The notes under the pieces are model-generated. The model saw only the letters and a program-made list of their open reading frames with translations, was not told the origin of the DNA and searched no databases. Below are positions 34,376 to 46,625 of a DNA stretch of 64,000 nt, piece after piece (the stretch's first letter is position 1; the number at the start of each line of letters is the position of its first letter). This DNA comes from Achatina immaculata (lineage: Eukaryota > Mollusca > Gastropoda > Stylommatophora > Achatinidae). The stretch covers positions 47,127,930 to 47,191,929 of the forward strand of contig CM019692.1 in the NCBI GenBank assembly GCA_009760885.1, read 5' to 3'. The position numbers and the translations under genes were made by a program.

Positions 34376-34699
34376 TCTCCCAGAAACTGTGCTAACTTGG
34401 GTCTTCAGCAAGATCCACTACTATGGTAACTCAGTGATCCCTGCCCGGTTAGCCAGGGTAGGCCTGTTACTGGGGTTACCAGCGGAGAAGTGGGACATGG
34501 TCTTTGGTCAACGGTGACGCCAGCATGTCAGGTAAGGGTCGCTGACTGCCAAAACGGACTCGAACACCTTAAAGGCCTGCTATCAGGGACAGCGGTTGCC
34601 CACAGTACCACAGTCCGTGGTTCGAGTCACGGTGGCTTTCTTACTATTTCTCTTTCTCCCACGTTTAAAAATTCTTCGTATTCTTTTAGACATAAAAGA

Positions 34700-35045
34700 A
34701 ATGACAACTAAGGTAAAGCTAGTTCTTGTAAAGAAAACAGATGAGTGTGTGGTTCAGTTTTACAAAAAGATAAAAGTGAGAAAAGTGGGCAGAAACAAGA
34801 ATGGCGGAAAGCAAGATGAGTACGCATAAATGAAGTTCATAAAACAATACAATATTTCGGCAAAAGCCTTTTTCATGGATCGCATACAAAAAAAAAAACA
34901 GATAAAAACACGAAAAAATAGATTAAACATATATAGACTTTGCTTTTTTGGCCTCCTCCTTGTAAGAAAGTCCGGCAGGAAATGTATTCTCTTAGTAGAA
35001 CAGTACAACATTGTTCTATATCTTATCTTATATTTTATATCCTTC
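34700..35045. repeat. Diverged partial copy of the foldback repeat
   Basis: TTCAGTTTTACAAAAAGA, TAAATGAAGTTCATAAAACA and ATATTTCGGCAAAAGCC follow the same order as the left arm of the palindrome at 35,165-35,510, but with many changes. Confidence 0.6.
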
Positions 35046-35164
35046 CCGTGCCGTTAAACATCACATAGGGCTCGCAGGGTAGTTCGCCAGTTTTTACTGT
35101 CTTCGGCGAGTCTTTTAACCTCATCAAGGAATTTTATGCCTGGTAATTGGGCCTCTCTGAACAA

Positions 35165-35510
35165 TGCCGATAGAGGTGTATGGTGCAGTTTTACAGATTG
35201 AGGGAGGAAGCGAGCAAGGTGAGAAAAAAAACGAATAGAAAGTATGAGAATGTATAAATGAAAAACATACAACATCCGATATTTCGGCGTGAGCCTTATT
35301 CGAGGATACATACACAACGAAATACAAACATATAGAACTTATCTGAAGTGTATTTCGTTGTGTATGTATCCTCGAATAAGGCTCAAGCCGAAATATCGGA
35401 TGTTGTATGTTTTTCATTTATACATTCTCATACTTTCTATTCGTTTTTTTTCTCACCTTGCTCGCTTCCTCCCTCACTTTGTAAAACTGCACCTACACCT
35501 CTATCTACCT
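35165..35510. repeat. Large palindrome (foldback element)
   Basis: The left arm (about 35,170-35,325) and right arm (about 35,347-35,505) are inverted copies of about 155 bp separated by some 20-30 bp. Examples are CGTGAGCCTTATTCGAGGAT against ATCCTCGAATAAGGCTCAAG, and GGGAGGAAGCGAGCAAGGTG against CACCTTGCTCGCTTCCTCCC. The arms are over 90 percent identical by eye. Each contains a GGC/GCC stem followed by GAAATATC, the equivalent of the hammerhead-like core in the 48.1-48.6 kb palindrome. Confidence 0.92.
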
Positions 35511-35739
35511 TATTTATTTAAACCAGTTTTACTGCAGTCGCCATCCCTTTTATCTTAACAATGTTCTCTTCAGAGTTTCACGCGGTCTGCCTCTTCTTTT
35601 GGCCTGTTGTGTTTCACTTGATAGCTTTATATCATTTACCTAAAATTGTTCTGTATCATTTACCTTAAAAACAGATTTAGCAACTGGTCACGTGATTCTA
35701 GGGTTAGTTATGTTTTTGGCATTCTCACTACTTCAGCGG

Positions 35740-36235
35740 GCGTCTAAGTGGCGAAATGGTTAGTGTATTAGCCTCTGTCATGAAGATCGACCGTTCGTAC
35801 CCGGCTGGAGCCGCCCCGAGTCACTTCTTCTGGAACTGGGGAAAGGAAAGGCGACCGAGGCATGAGGCTGACCACCAGCACCCTCTACTGTCCTGACAGG
35901 TCAAGGTTAATACAGACACTAACCGACCACCATCACCCTCTACTGTCCTGACAGGTCAAGGATAATATAGACACTAACTGACCACCATCACCCTCTACTG
36001 TCCTGACAAATCAAGGATAATATATACACCAACACCATATCCCCTAGGTATTTCTAGAATAATATATACACCAACACAATATCCCCTATATACTTATAAG
36101 GTAATATAGACACCGACACCGTATTCCCTATATACTTCTAGGATAATATAGACACCAACACCATATCCCCTAGATATTTCTAGGATAATATAGACACCAG
36201 CATCAATAGCCCCTAGATACCTCGAGGGTATAACC
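35740..36235 (+). mobile_element. tRNA-derived SINE with repeated tail
   Basis: The head has AAGTGGCGAAATGGTTAGTG (A-box-like) and, some 40 bases on, GACCGTTCGTACCCGGC (B-box-like). The body follows with GGAAAGGAAAGGCGACCG and ACCACCATCACCCTCTACTG. The CACCCTCTACTGTCCTGACA segment is then repeated three times, and an ATATAGACACCAACACCATA unit about six times. The same body is at 41,740-41,945. Confidence 0.8.
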
Positions 36236-37259
36236 GGACTACCAGCCACGGTTCAGCCAAATGCTCGTGCGAACATTCAGAAACCACCTGAGGACACTCA
36301 ACATCTTCGCCTTCTCGGCACGCCTGTAGCAAAGATTACTTGGACGAGGTCCTCGGGCGCTGCCGCATAACGTACTCGACATCTGCTCGTCAAGAGATCA
36401 AAGCCTCTTTGTCAGCTTTCAGATCTGAACACTAGAAGTAGCGTGTGCTTCAGTTTGTTAATCCGTTTGTCAGGTCTTTGTTTTGGATGTCCATTTTTTT
36501 TTTAATGGAGAATTGCAGATTCATTGTTTGTTTATTTGTTTGTAATTTAAAAAAAAGCGTTACGGATAATTTGAGCTATCGTCTGTTTAGAATAATGTTT
36601 AAAAATATACATATACCTTAGAGAATATACGCAGCTGAAACAATGTTCTTTCTTTCTTTTGCTTTTTTTTGTTGTAGAAAATGGATGTCTAGACGATGCA
36701 TTCACGGTATGGAATTTGTGTGGAAACAATGAATTCCTTACGGAAAATTTCATACGCCAGGCTGCATAGCTCCTGGTTTGTTACAACATTCAACAGAGGC
36801 TGATTATATCTGTTTATTTATATGTATGAGAGTATGTTTTGTTTTGGGTTTTTTTTTCTTCTTTTGCCTCTGTGTTTCTGTGGTTGCCTCTGCCCACTGT
36901 TTCGTTGATAGAAATCTCTCGTTTAGACTTCCTTCGTCATCTGCCTCGTACTTTGTTGTTCACCTGGGAACTCCCATGTGGACAAGACAAAACTGACCTT
37001 GAGAATCCGCAGGTCTCCTCTCCTCTTCTCCCCCCCCCCCCCCCCATGACTGAATACTTTAAAATATCAACATCAACGACAGGGACGACTTGGAGGAATA
37101 CTGTTTTAAGGCAGGGGGACCTTTAAGATTACAGATTCACAGTCGATTACATAATATGCCAATCGTCATCATCATCACCATCACTAGTATGACTCGAGAG
37201 ATGCCAATAGCTTGATTTGAACTTATGGATAGATAGCGTGGATTAGAACAGATGGAAAA
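36236..37259. other. No gene supported
   Basis: Contains a C15 run near 37,030. Short frames lack motifs. Confidence 0.4.
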
Positions 37260-37440
37260 TTATAATCTAAAACTTTCTCTGAAAGAAAATGCTATTCATA
37301 GATCGAGTCTCCTTATTCCATTGTTTGGTTCCAGTAAATACTGTTCGTAGATCGAGTCTCCTTATTCCGTTGTTTGGTTCCAGTGAATACTGTTCGTAGA
37401 TCGAGTCTCTTTATTCCATTGTTTGGTTCCAATACTCCAG
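37260..37440 (+). repeat. ~58-bp tandem repeat, three copies
   Basis: Unit contains TAGATCGAGTCTCCTTATTC and ATTGTTTGGTTCCAGT. Confidence 0.93.
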
Positions 37441-37914
37441 TGGGATAGCTTAAAAACCTGTTTTCTCAACGATATTTCGTCGTATATGGAAGGAATCTTT
37501 CCACCTTCTGCTTTCCCAATATTTAAACTTCTAGTGATAACGGCATCATGATATTGGCCAATCTGAGGTCGTTGGAGAAGTTTTAGAGACCCTGTGAGAT
37601 TTTTTTTAGATCTCTCTACGTAGATATACAGATACAAGAAAGAGCATTTTTACCTGGGTTAGTTGAAACTGAGCAACAATATTTTGAGAAGCGATAACCA
37701 GGGCAAAAAAAAAAACATACACCAGGTCGCTTGGAAGTCTTCTGTAAATATGGCGATTAGAAACTTGGTTGCCGAGATCACCAAATTACAGCCACTATGC
37801 TCTGAGAAGCACGTGCATCAGCCACTTCGCTAGCCATACGCCCGTCCTCTTTCTAAATTGCCCCCCCCCCCAAAAAAAAAATCGCAATTCGAATCGTTAT
37901 CGTAGTAACGGTAT

Positions 37915-38215
37915 CTAGCTCTGGGTAATATAGGATGTAAGATATGAAAGCACATGGGTCGTATATGACGTAAGATATGAAAGCACATGGGTTTTATTAT
38001 AACATAAGATATGAAAGCACATGGGTCATATATGACGTAAGATATAGAAGTCCATGGGCTATATGGCGTAAGGAAAGCACATGGGCCATATAGGACGTAA
38101 GATATGAAAGTATATGGATTATACAGGACGTAAGATATGGAAGCACATGGATCATATAGAGCGTAAAATATGGAAGCACATAGGTCATATAGAGAACGTA
38201 ATATATGGAATCCCC
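37915..38215 (+). repeat. ~33-bp degenerate tandem repeat
   Basis: About nine copies around GACGTAAGATATGAAAGCAC plus ATGGGTCATAT. Confidence 0.93.
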
Positions 38216-38659
38216 TCGATGACATAAATGCGAAGAAAGTAAGGAGTATGTTGAAAGTACAAGTAATTTGACGGGCAACCTCTCTTAAGAACGTCCTTCA
38301 TGAAGAGAATAGCCATTTTGTTTTTCTTGCGATGAAAACGTCATTTTTCATGAGTCTCAGAGTCTGCCTGCTTGTCTGTCTGAGTTATAAATTCTTGATA
38401 AGACAATGACATCAACAATAACAAACACGCCACTGTGTGTGTGTGTACTTTCCTTCACTCAACAATAACAGGTTGATTATGGGCTGCTATATTATTACAT
38501 CCTTATCAGAATGTCGGGCCAAAACCAGGAAAACATCATAACCAAACCAACAAGTCTAGATTGACATTTCATTTCACGGCTCAGATTAAGGGGTGTAAGA
38601 CCTGGCCCATACACAGTCCATGTAGCACCGCAGAATCTACAGTTGGGCTTCCCGTGTTA
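38216..38659. other. No gene supported
   Basis: Unclassified sequence with a short (GT)n. Confidence 0.4.
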
Positions 38660-39480
38660 TACATCATCATCATCAGGTGCCGTGCCGACTGGCGTTGGCT
38701 ATTATGCTTCTCCAGAGTACATGATCCTTCATGCAGGCCATCAGCTCATTCGGTGATCTCCTCTTACACCATCCCGTCAGACTGTCCAGTATCATTTCTC
38801 TTGGCCTTCCTCTTGATCTTCTTCCTTCTATTTTTCCTGTTGTTATAATATTTTCTATGCCCCCTCTTCTCATTGCATGTACCATGAAAGTACATTGTCT
38901 CTCTCTTATCTTTTTGACAAGGTTTTTTTGCCTCTTCAGTTCTTCTCATACATTCTTCATTAGTTATTTTTGCTGTCCAAGGGATTCGCAACGTTCTTCT
39001 AATAAACCACATTTCTGCTGCTTCCAATGATTTTTGTGCAGACTTGCCTATTGTCCATGATTCACTTCCATATAACAAGATAGGTTAAATCTAGCTTTTT
39101 AGGGCTTGTTTTCTAACATTCATTGATAAGGATGTGTTGGCTATTATGTTTCTCATTCTCTGAAATGCAGTCTTTGCTCGGCCTATTCTGTTCCTAATTT
39201 CTGATCTGCATTTCCCATCTGAAGTTATTACTGCTCCAAGGTATTTGAATTTCTGCACCTGCTTTAGAATAGTTCCGTTTAATTTTATACTGCATGCTGG
39301 TGGATTCTGTTTCCTAGATATAACCATAGTCTCTGTCTTTTTGATGTTCAAAGTAAGGCCTTTCTGTTCACTTTCTTTGGCGACTTTATCCAAGAGATTC
39401 TTCTATTCCAAATTTGAAATAACATTCTCATTGTCGATTCTTCTTGCACTAATCTCCTCTAGACTCTGCTGGCCACTTCC
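38660..39480 (-). pseudogene. LINE ORF2 C-terminal half, (ATG)n tail
   Basis: The reverse strand encodes KKTETMVISRKQNPPACSIK, LKQVQKFKYLGAVITSDGKC, RSEIRNRIGRAKTAFQRMRN, ILLYGSESWTIGKSAQKSLE and MWFIRRTLRIPWTAKITNEE. The RGRPREMILDSLTGW tail comes last, followed by a (GAT)n end at 38,663-38,676. It is the same superfamily as the split LINE at 15.8-18.8 kb. The catalytic RT motifs upstream (YADD) are absent. A few stops and frameshifts are present. Confidence 0.9.
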
Positions 39481-39624
39481 ACAGCAAGTAAGAGGCCCAT
39501 GTTTCTGGAAATCTGTCACAATTGCAAGGAATGTCAGGAGATCGGTAGGCAGGGCCATTTGTTTAGAGTCCCTCTCTTCTTAATTTTTTTCCCCTCTGTG
39601 GGTTTAATCCACTACCCTGCGACC

Positions 39625-40070
39625 CTCCCTCGCCCCTGATGGTTACTCTCCCGAGCCCCTGATGGTGACTCTCCCTCGCCCCTAATGGTGACTCTCCCTC
39701 GCCCCTGATGGTTACTCTCTCGAGCCCCTGATTGTTACTCTCCCGAGCTCCTGATGGTTACTCTCTCGAGCCCCTGATGGTTACTCTCTCGAGCCCCTGA
39801 TGGTTACTCTCCTGAGCCCCTGATTGTTACTCTCCCGAGCCCCTGATGGTTACTCTCCCGAGCCCCTGATGATTGTTCTCCCGAGCCCCTGATGGTTACT
39901 CTCTCGAGCCCCTGATGGTTACTTTCTCGAGCCCCTGATGGTTACTCTCTCGAGCCCCTGATGGTTACTCTCTCGACCCCCTGATGGTTATTCTCTCGAC
40001 CCCCTGATGGTTAGTCTCCCGATCCCCTGACGGTGACTCTCCCGAACCACTGACTCTCCCGAGCCCCTTA
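39625..40070 (+). repeat. 23-bp minisatellite, about 20 copies
   Basis: Unit CTGATGGTTACTCTCTCGAG plus CCC, with CCCGAGCCC and CCTCGCCC variants. Confidence 0.97.
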
Positions 40071-40339
40071 CGGTATAATGAGTTTTACATTCACGACCGT
40101 GTATGTGACTGTGCCGTTGCTGTACCGTCTGTATAACCCAGCTTGGTCGAGCACAGGCGACTAACTCTGAATTAATATTCACTATTTCTTATGATTCTCG
40201 GGATGCTGCCCTTTGTCAAGACATCACAGTGTAATAATCAAACAAGTCCGCCGCTAGCACTACGACAAGGTGAAGTTTATTGGATGATGATGATGATGAT
40301 GAGCAGTTAGTGGAATTACAGGTCTTTAGCTCAGCCATT

Positions 40340-41060
40340 AAACAGTCAGGTCATATAGCTGATATAAAGCTTCCATTTCAGACAAACATGCAGGTCATGT
40401 AGCTGATATAAAGCTTCCATTCCATTCCAGTCAGTCAGGTCACATAACTTATATAAAGCTTCCATTCCATTCCAGTCAGTCAGGTCACATAGCTTATATA
40501 AAGCTTCCATTCCATTCCAGTCAGTCAGGTCACATAACTTATATAAAGCTTCCATTCCATTCCAGTCAGTCAGGTCACATAACTTATATAAAGCTTCCAT
40601 TCCATTCCAGTCAGTCAGGTCACATAGCTTATATAAAGCTTCCATTCCATTCCAGTCAGTCAGGTCACATAACTTATATAAGCTTCCATTCCATTCCAGT
40701 CAGTCAGGTCACATAACTTATATAAAGCTTCCATTCCATTCCAGTCAGTCAGGTCACATAACTTATATAAAGCTTCCATTCCATTCCAGTCAGTCAGGTC
40801 ACATAACTTATATAAAGCTTCCATTCCAGACAAACAGTCAGGTCTTATAGCTGATATAAAGCTTCCATTCCAGACAAACAGTCAGGTCTTATAGCTGATA
40901 TAAAGCTTCCATTCCAGACAAACAGTCAAGTCTCATAGCTGATATAAAGCTTCCATTCCAGACAATCAGTCAGGTCACATAGCTTATATAAAGCTTCCAT
41001 TCCAGACAAACAGTCAGGTCTCATAGCTGATATAAAGCTTCCATTCCAGACAAAACAGGT
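40340..41060 (+). repeat. 45-bp minisatellite, about 16 copies
   Basis: Unit CAGTCAGGTCACATAACTTA plus TATAAAGCTTCCATTCC. Outer units carry CAGACAAACAGTCAGG in place of CATTCCAGTCAGTCAGG. The reverse strand has a 15-residue open repeat, a period artefact. Confidence 0.97.
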
Positions 41061-41692
41061 GAACGAGACTTCCCACAAAACGTGTTGACAGTTCTCAAAG
41101 TTCCTAACACAACAAACAAACACATTCTCTCCGGCCAAGTATCCATTTTTGTTTTAAACTTAACACACATTTCCCCCCATATCAGACAATATCTCGCCAA
41201 ATCACGTGCTGTCCTTTTTCTCGGACAAGTCATTCATGAATGGACTTCAGAAAATATAAACAATTAAATCATGCCCATCTCCTTAAAAAAAGCCAAAATA
41301 GAATTTACACTCGCTACATACACCGTTAGGCGTGTTTATTTGCAAACGATTACCGAAACCCACAAACCAGCGAATTTCTGAAGAGTAGACGAACAGACAG
41401 AAATACGAGGCGCGAGCGAGGTGTAGAATTCTTGAAAATTCCGGTAAAGAATATCTGGGGAAAAAAAAAAGTGACAACAAAATTTAAAGAAAAAGATTCC
41501 ATGTTCCAGTAATTCGAGAAACCATCTCATCAGGAATGGGTTTTTCTTGGCGAAATCAAAGCGAGATGACTCCTGTTCCACCTGTTCCTTCATGACTTGG
41601 CAGTTGCGCGTGTTACTAGAGTCCCCTGTTAGCTTACATTTATCCTTTCCTTCTGTCTTTTCCTCCCTAACGCCCACTTCTAAAATGCTTAC

Positions 41693-41696
<4 letters not shown>
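41061..41696. other. No gene supported
   Basis: Reverse frames here lack recognised domains. Confidence 0.4.
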
Positions 41697-41728
<32 letters not shown>

Positions 41729-41945
41729 GGGAGGGGTTCGAATCCAGTCGGAGGCGCCCCCAGTCACCCAGCTGTAGAAATGAGTACCCGACTTCAGAAT
41801 GTAGAGCATGGGAAGGAAAGGCAGCTAAGCGTGTTTGCTGACCACATCACCCTCTACTGTGCTGATAGGTCACATAAAATACGGGCAGTAACCATCAGAT
41901 CCCCCATGTGCCTCTAAGACATAACGAGATTACCTTTACATTTAC
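41697..41945 (+). mobile_element. (AT)n then tRNA-derived SINE fragment
   Basis: (AT)n at 41,698-41,726 is followed by GGGGTTCGAATCCAGTCGG, a near-perfect B box. The SINE body follows: AATGAGTACCCGACTTCAGA, GGGAAGGAAAGGCAGC and CACCCTCTACTGTGCTGA. The A-box half is missing. Confidence 0.85.
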
Positions 41946-42105
41946 CTAAGAATTGTATTTTGTAGTACTTCAGCAGAATTGTATATTGTAGTACTTCAGC
42001 AGAATTGTATATTGTAGTGCTTCAGTAGAATTGTATATTGTAGTACTTCAGCAGAATTGTATATTGTAGTGCTTCAGCAGAATTGTATATTGTAGTACTT
42101 CAGCC
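41946..42105 (+). repeat. 27-bp tandem repeat, six copies
   Basis: Unit AGAATTGTATATTGTAGTAC plus TTCAGC. Confidence 0.96.
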
Positions 42106-42520
42106 CCAGAGCCTTGTTTTACTCTCACCTCATAGTCTTTCCTTACTTTAGCCTCAGAGTCTGTCTGATTTCAGAGCCAGCCTTACTTTACTGCTGAGCC
42201 TGTCCATATTTTAAACTCAGAGACCTATTTTATTTTAACTCAGAATCTTTCCTCGCTTTAACCTCCGAACCTTACCCTACTTTAACCTCTGAGGCCTCTT
42301 TACATTTCAGCCACACCTTACTTTAACCTCAGCCTTATTCAACTTTAACCTCAGTGTGTTACCCTACTTTAACTCTACAGTCTTACCTTATTTTAACTTT
42401 AACTCCACAGCTTTAACCTACTTTAACATCGGTGTGTTGCCCTACTTTAACGCTATAGTCTTTGCTTCATTTCAACTTTAACCCCACAGTCTTACACTAC
42501 TTTGACCTCAGAAAGTTCCA
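42106..42520 (+). repeat. Decayed CTTTAACCTCAGA repeat
   Basis: Loosely periodic words ACTTTAACCTC, AGAGTCTTACC and CCACAGTCTTAC. Confidence 0.7.
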
Positions 42521-43117
42521 CTTGTTTAATGTTATAGTTTAATGACCAATATCTGTAGTACACCGAAGCAACAACTTGCTTTCCGTGGCTGAGAAGTGTT
42601 TCATCCTATACCATTCCTTACCTTTCTGTCCCCGTTTACCTTCGCTTTATCAGTGTTCTCATCTTTATTTTCGGAGCAGTTTCCATAAAGTATGGCAGAC
42701 GGGTGGATGCTTTTTAGCATTTCTCTCATAACAAGGGCATTTTTGTTGTATATTTTTGTTTTTAAATAATTATGATTCCATACGCCCCGTGTTGTTTTGT
42801 TTACATGCCAGATAGAGCAGGGTTGTTCTTAAAAAACAAACCAGAGGTTTTAAAAGATGCATTCTGTGACGTGGTGTAGGGTTGTTTGGACGTCTTATCT
42901 GTTTTATACAGAAGCGCACTATATTATAGAGTGCTGTGTTATCACAGCTATGGTAGTTTGCAGTGCAAGTGTTTGAGTGAAGTCGTTTTCCTGATGTTAA
43001 CAGACAAGTTTCTGATCTTGATGTGCACACAATAGACATCTTTCTTTGTGGAGTATATATTCCTGAATTTTCGTGTATTTTTTTCCTCTCATTTTTCATA
43101 TGAACAATTTGTAAACA
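42521..43117. other. No gene supported
   Basis: A 109-codon reverse frame at 42,770-43,099 has no recognised domain or splice context. Confidence 0.4.
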
Positions 43118-43675
43118 TTATGATATGAAAATTAACATTGCCAAAACAGAGACCATGAAAGTCAGCAGAAGTCCAGGCCCATTAAATATCTACATCGAAG
43201 CCAGCAAAAGCCAGCAAATTAAAGTATCTTGGTTGTATGTTTACAGAAGATGGGAAGCTTGACAGGGAAATTAAAATTAGAACACAAAAGATTAAATGCT
43301 GTTACACACCAGCTATCCCCGCTACTTTCTCCCCCAAGAGGCAACTAGTTAATAGCATATTTATACCAACATTGTGCTACCAAAGCCAAACTTAGGCACC
43401 AACCAAGAAACAGCAAAATGAGATGCTTGAGAAAAGCAACAAACACCACTAGGATGTTTACATAAAACGATTGATAAAACTACACCTTGCGTACAATATA
43501 TATATAGAGAGAAAAAAATCCATTGCCTTGGCCGCTTAGTGAGAATGACACAGCCAGTTGTGAGGGCCTTCAACCAAAAAAAACTACAGGGCACAGATCA
43601 AGAGGAAGACCCTAGAAAAAGATGGATGGATGGAGTTATAGAAACACTCAGGAATTACGGCAGGAAAATCTGAGA
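43118..43675 (+). pseudogene. LINE ORF2 C-terminal relic (different family)
   Basis: Reads MKINIAKTETMKVSRSPGPL and NIYIE, then across frameshifts WLYVYRRWEA (from YLGCMFTEDGKL), and after several stops HCLGRLVRMTQPVVRAF, GTDQEEDPRKRWMDGVIETL. Typical of a second LINE lineage. It is heavily decayed. Confidence 0.75.
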
Positions 43676-43930
43676 TCACTCATCAGTCAGTCATTTCCGT
43701 GCCCCTTGCGGAACTTTGCCTTCTTAACAGCTCTCCTATGAGCCTCTCGCTTGTAAGCAAGATGGCCTGCTGCTGGTGCATCCATTTGTAGATTATCAAC
43801 GATGTCTTGCAGCCATCTTCGCCTTGGTCTTCCTGTCTTCCAAGACGGTCTTCTCTAGATTATCATGACGTTTAATGTGTCCAAAATATTTAAGTTTTCT
43901 CTGTTTAATCCTCTTTAAGTAAAGAGGATT
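43676..43930 (-). pseudogene. LINE 3' tail relic
   Basis: Reverse complement of the common tail: CCCTTGCGGAACTTTGCC, AAGATGGCCTGCTGCTGGTG, CTTGCAGCCATCTTCGCC, TTATCATGACGTTTAATGTG. Its (TCAG)n end at 43,682 abuts the preceding + strand LINE. Confidence 0.85.
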
Positions 43931-45312
43931 AAACAGAGATCACTCATATGCCCCCCGCCCAAAACACACACACACACACACACACAACGCCAACTACATC
44001 TTCCCTCGACACCTCACGGTACAAGATGAAGGATGAAGTAAAGTTTCTCTCATTATTTTCATCTTCACATCTTCCAGTTTTCATGCTTCTGAAAGCACGG
44101 TCTACCCCCCTTGTATTTCGACGCTCTTGCATGTTCCTATACCATGTACTTCTTTGTCGACTTTTGCTACGATCTAGACACATATCTTGTCTAATTTTGT
44201 GTCTGTGCCCTTAGACAAGTCTTCTTTAATCTTGTTTTCTATAGCACAGTTGGTTTTTGTTACAGACAATTCCCCCACGTTGTTTGAAATGTCCTATCTC
44301 CCGATGGCTCCATTTTCTTATCAGATGTCGCTCCTTAAGTTTTCCCTCAATAATTTGTGTAAGCTTATATTACTCTTATGTGTCTATTTATTTATTTTTG
44401 GCAAATAATTATCTATGGGGAATATGGATACTCCTGATTTTCTGCTATAAGACTACAGTTAGCCCCCTTCAGACCACAACACACATCTTATAGGAAGACA
44501 GAAAAGCTTTATACTGAGATAAAGGAACGTTTTATATAGTGTATGAGTTTTTGTATAAACAGAGTTTAGAATATCATAAATAAGTGAAGGAAACATTCTC
44601 TGAGTGATATCCCCTTGATGTATTTGATGGAAGAAGGGGCGTTTATGCTTGTATATTCGTTGACTCTTTCGGCATCAGCCCTGAAGTACAGTATATGAAA
44701 GAGTTAGTAATGGCTGGTTTTGATAGGGGTTTTGGGAATATAAAGAGTTAACACGGCTCCATGAGTATCTTTCTTTGTTACAGAAACTCATAAAATAGTT
44801 GTCTTTATTTTTATATAGACTTCACATGGACATCGACTTTGGACAGTGAGTGTTTGTTTTGGATAAACTTACTTAGTAAAGCAGCGTGCCGAATACTGCA
44901 ACTGATCGGCATGCATGTAGCAGTTATTTGACCGAATACATCATTATTCGGGCCGAATACGATGTGGACTTTTCTGGATGGCCGGAAACTGGGCCACTCG
45001 TTAAAGATGCGTGTATAGAAATAAATCTGTAATTGTTAGAAATTTGACGCTAAAATTATTTCATATAACGTCTTCCACTGTTTTAGAAGTTCGCTGAGTT
45101 TGGAAAAAAAATACTAATTAGAAATAACTAGTTTATTATTTTTTGACAGATCGAAATTGACTGAAGTGTGTTAATTTAGCGCCAGATGTTGGGGGTGCCT
45201 TTCTTTTTATTTTATTTTATTTTATTTTTAGTTTTGTCCACTCACTGCGTCCCTTATCGCAGTCATTCCATGTGGTTTCTCTAACATTTAGAAATGGCGG
45301 CTTCTCATAATT
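43931..45312. other. No gene supported; (CA)n tract
   Basis: (CA)n at about 43,964-43,986. The 88-codon frame at 43,948 starts in it and has no recognised domain. Confidence 0.4.
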
Positions 45313-45665
45313 CAGTGATTCCCAACATGGCGGCAGATGGCTCCCCTGGGAGATATTAGAAGTCTAAGGGTGAGAAAGAGGATTAAAGAGAGAAAACTTA
45401 AATATTTTAGACACACATTAAATGTCATGATAATTTAGAGAAGACCTATTGGAAGGATACATAATGGGAAGAAGAAAGAGAGGAAGACCAAAACGAAGAT
45501 GGCTGCAAGACATCGTTGACGATCTGCAAATGGATGCAGCAGCGGCAGGCCATCTTGTTCACAACCGAGAGGCCTACAGGAGTGCTGTTTGGGAGGCAAA
45601 GTTCCGCAAGGGACATACAAATGAATGAAGGGTGAGAAATTTTTTTTTTTTTGGGGGAGGGGGGC
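45313..45665. mobile_element. hAT-like end split by a LINE tail
   Basis: CAGTGATTCCCAACATGGCG at 45,313 resembles the hAT-type terminus at 10,077. Its body continues to 45,377 and resumes after the LINE at 45,628 (T12 then a G-rich run). No opposite terminus was found. Confidence 0.5.
45378..45627 (+). mobile_element. LINE tail with 12-bp target duplication
   Basis: Runs from GAGGATTAAAGAGAGAAAAC to GGACATACAAATGAATG. AAGGGTGAGAAA is present at 45,366-45,377 and 45,628-45,639. The GKKKRGRPKRRW-like, LQDIVDDLQMDAA and HNREAYRSAVWEAKF stretches identify the common tail family. Confidence 0.9.
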
Positions 45666-45844
45666 CAAAGTTAGGATTGAATAAAGCTAAAAGTCCTTTA
45701 TGGATGATAATTTAATATAGAGGGGGGGGGGAAGAGGGACTAGCCTAAAACTCTGGGACGTTGATAACCGCTGTTATAAAGAAATCAGTAGCTTATATTT
45801 ATAGTGTTTTTGTCTCGTACTTCGTTATGCCCGGTGTTCTGAAG

Positions 45845-46275
45845 ATTCTTATTTATGTCTTATTTAGAGATTCTTATATATGTCTTATGTAGAGATTATT
45901 ATTTATGTCTTATGTAAAGATTCTTATTTACGTCTGATGTAAAGATTCTTATTTACGTTTTATGTAGAAATTCTTATTTGTTTCTTATTTAGAGATTCTT
46001 ATTTATGTCTTATGCAGAGATTCTTATCTATGTCTTATGCAGAGATTCTTATTTATGCCGTATATAGAGATTCTTATTTATGTCTTATGTAGAGATTCTT
46101 ATTTATGTCTTATATACAGATTCTTATTTATGTCTTATGCAGAGATTATTATTTATGCCGTATATAGAGATTCTTATTTATGTCTTATGTAGAGATTCTT
46201 ATTTATGTCTTATGTAGAGATTCTTATTTATGTCTTATGTAGAGATTCTTATTTATGTCTTATGTAGAGATTCAT
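45845..46275 (+). repeat. 25-bp minisatellite, about 17 copies
   Basis: Unit GATTCTTATTTATGTCTTAT plus GTAGA. Confidence 0.97.
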
Positions 46276-46379
46276 ATATTTTAGTATATATATATTTTTT
46301 TTTGGCCCTCTTGTAAAGCTTTGGTTGTTTTCTGTTGGTGATTCCTTTGCTTGTGGAATATATTTACTTGTCATCATAA

Positions 46380-46625
46380 TCATCATCATCATCATCTCGT
46401 GTAATGCCGGATGACGTGGACTGTCATGCTCCTCCACAACTCTCGGTCCTTGGCATTTCTGAGTAACTCCGTTGCTGATTTCTTTCCGTACCACAGTGTC
46501 AGGGCTTCTAACGTCTGTCCCGTCGTCACTCGTTCTCTGCCTCATCTGCTTTCAGTTTTGCACGTTGTCATGGTGTGTTCCCAGCGTATCTCTTCTCGTC
46601 ACGTGACCCCAAGAATGATGGCTGC
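46380..46625 (-). pseudogene. LINE 3' tail relic, (ATG)n end
   Basis: A (CAT)n tract at 46,381-46,396, then the reverse of an RTE/jockey-like tail: reverse-strand words ATHSWGHVTRRDTLGTHH and GRRQRTSDDGTDVRSPD. Frameshifts are present. Confidence 0.65.

Larger units (their letters stand above)
33865..34585 (-). repeat. Interspersed repeat R1, interrupted copy
   Basis: Reverse complement of the R1 repeat: ACGAGCTGGTGTTCTTTGCG and CAGTCCCTCGGTGCAG on the left, then GTTAGCCAGGGTAGGCC and GGTAAGGGTCGCTGACTGCC on the right (34,430-34,585). Two LINE tails (33,988-34,223 and about 34,240-34,375) separate the halves. Confidence 0.75.

Noticed and set aside
40340..41060. 45-bp repeats with TATATAAAGC as repeated promoters
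   Set aside because: TATATAAA occurs in every unit of a minisatellite with no start-site or gene context.
42770..43099. 109-codon reverse frame
   Set aside because: No recognised motif, no splice context.
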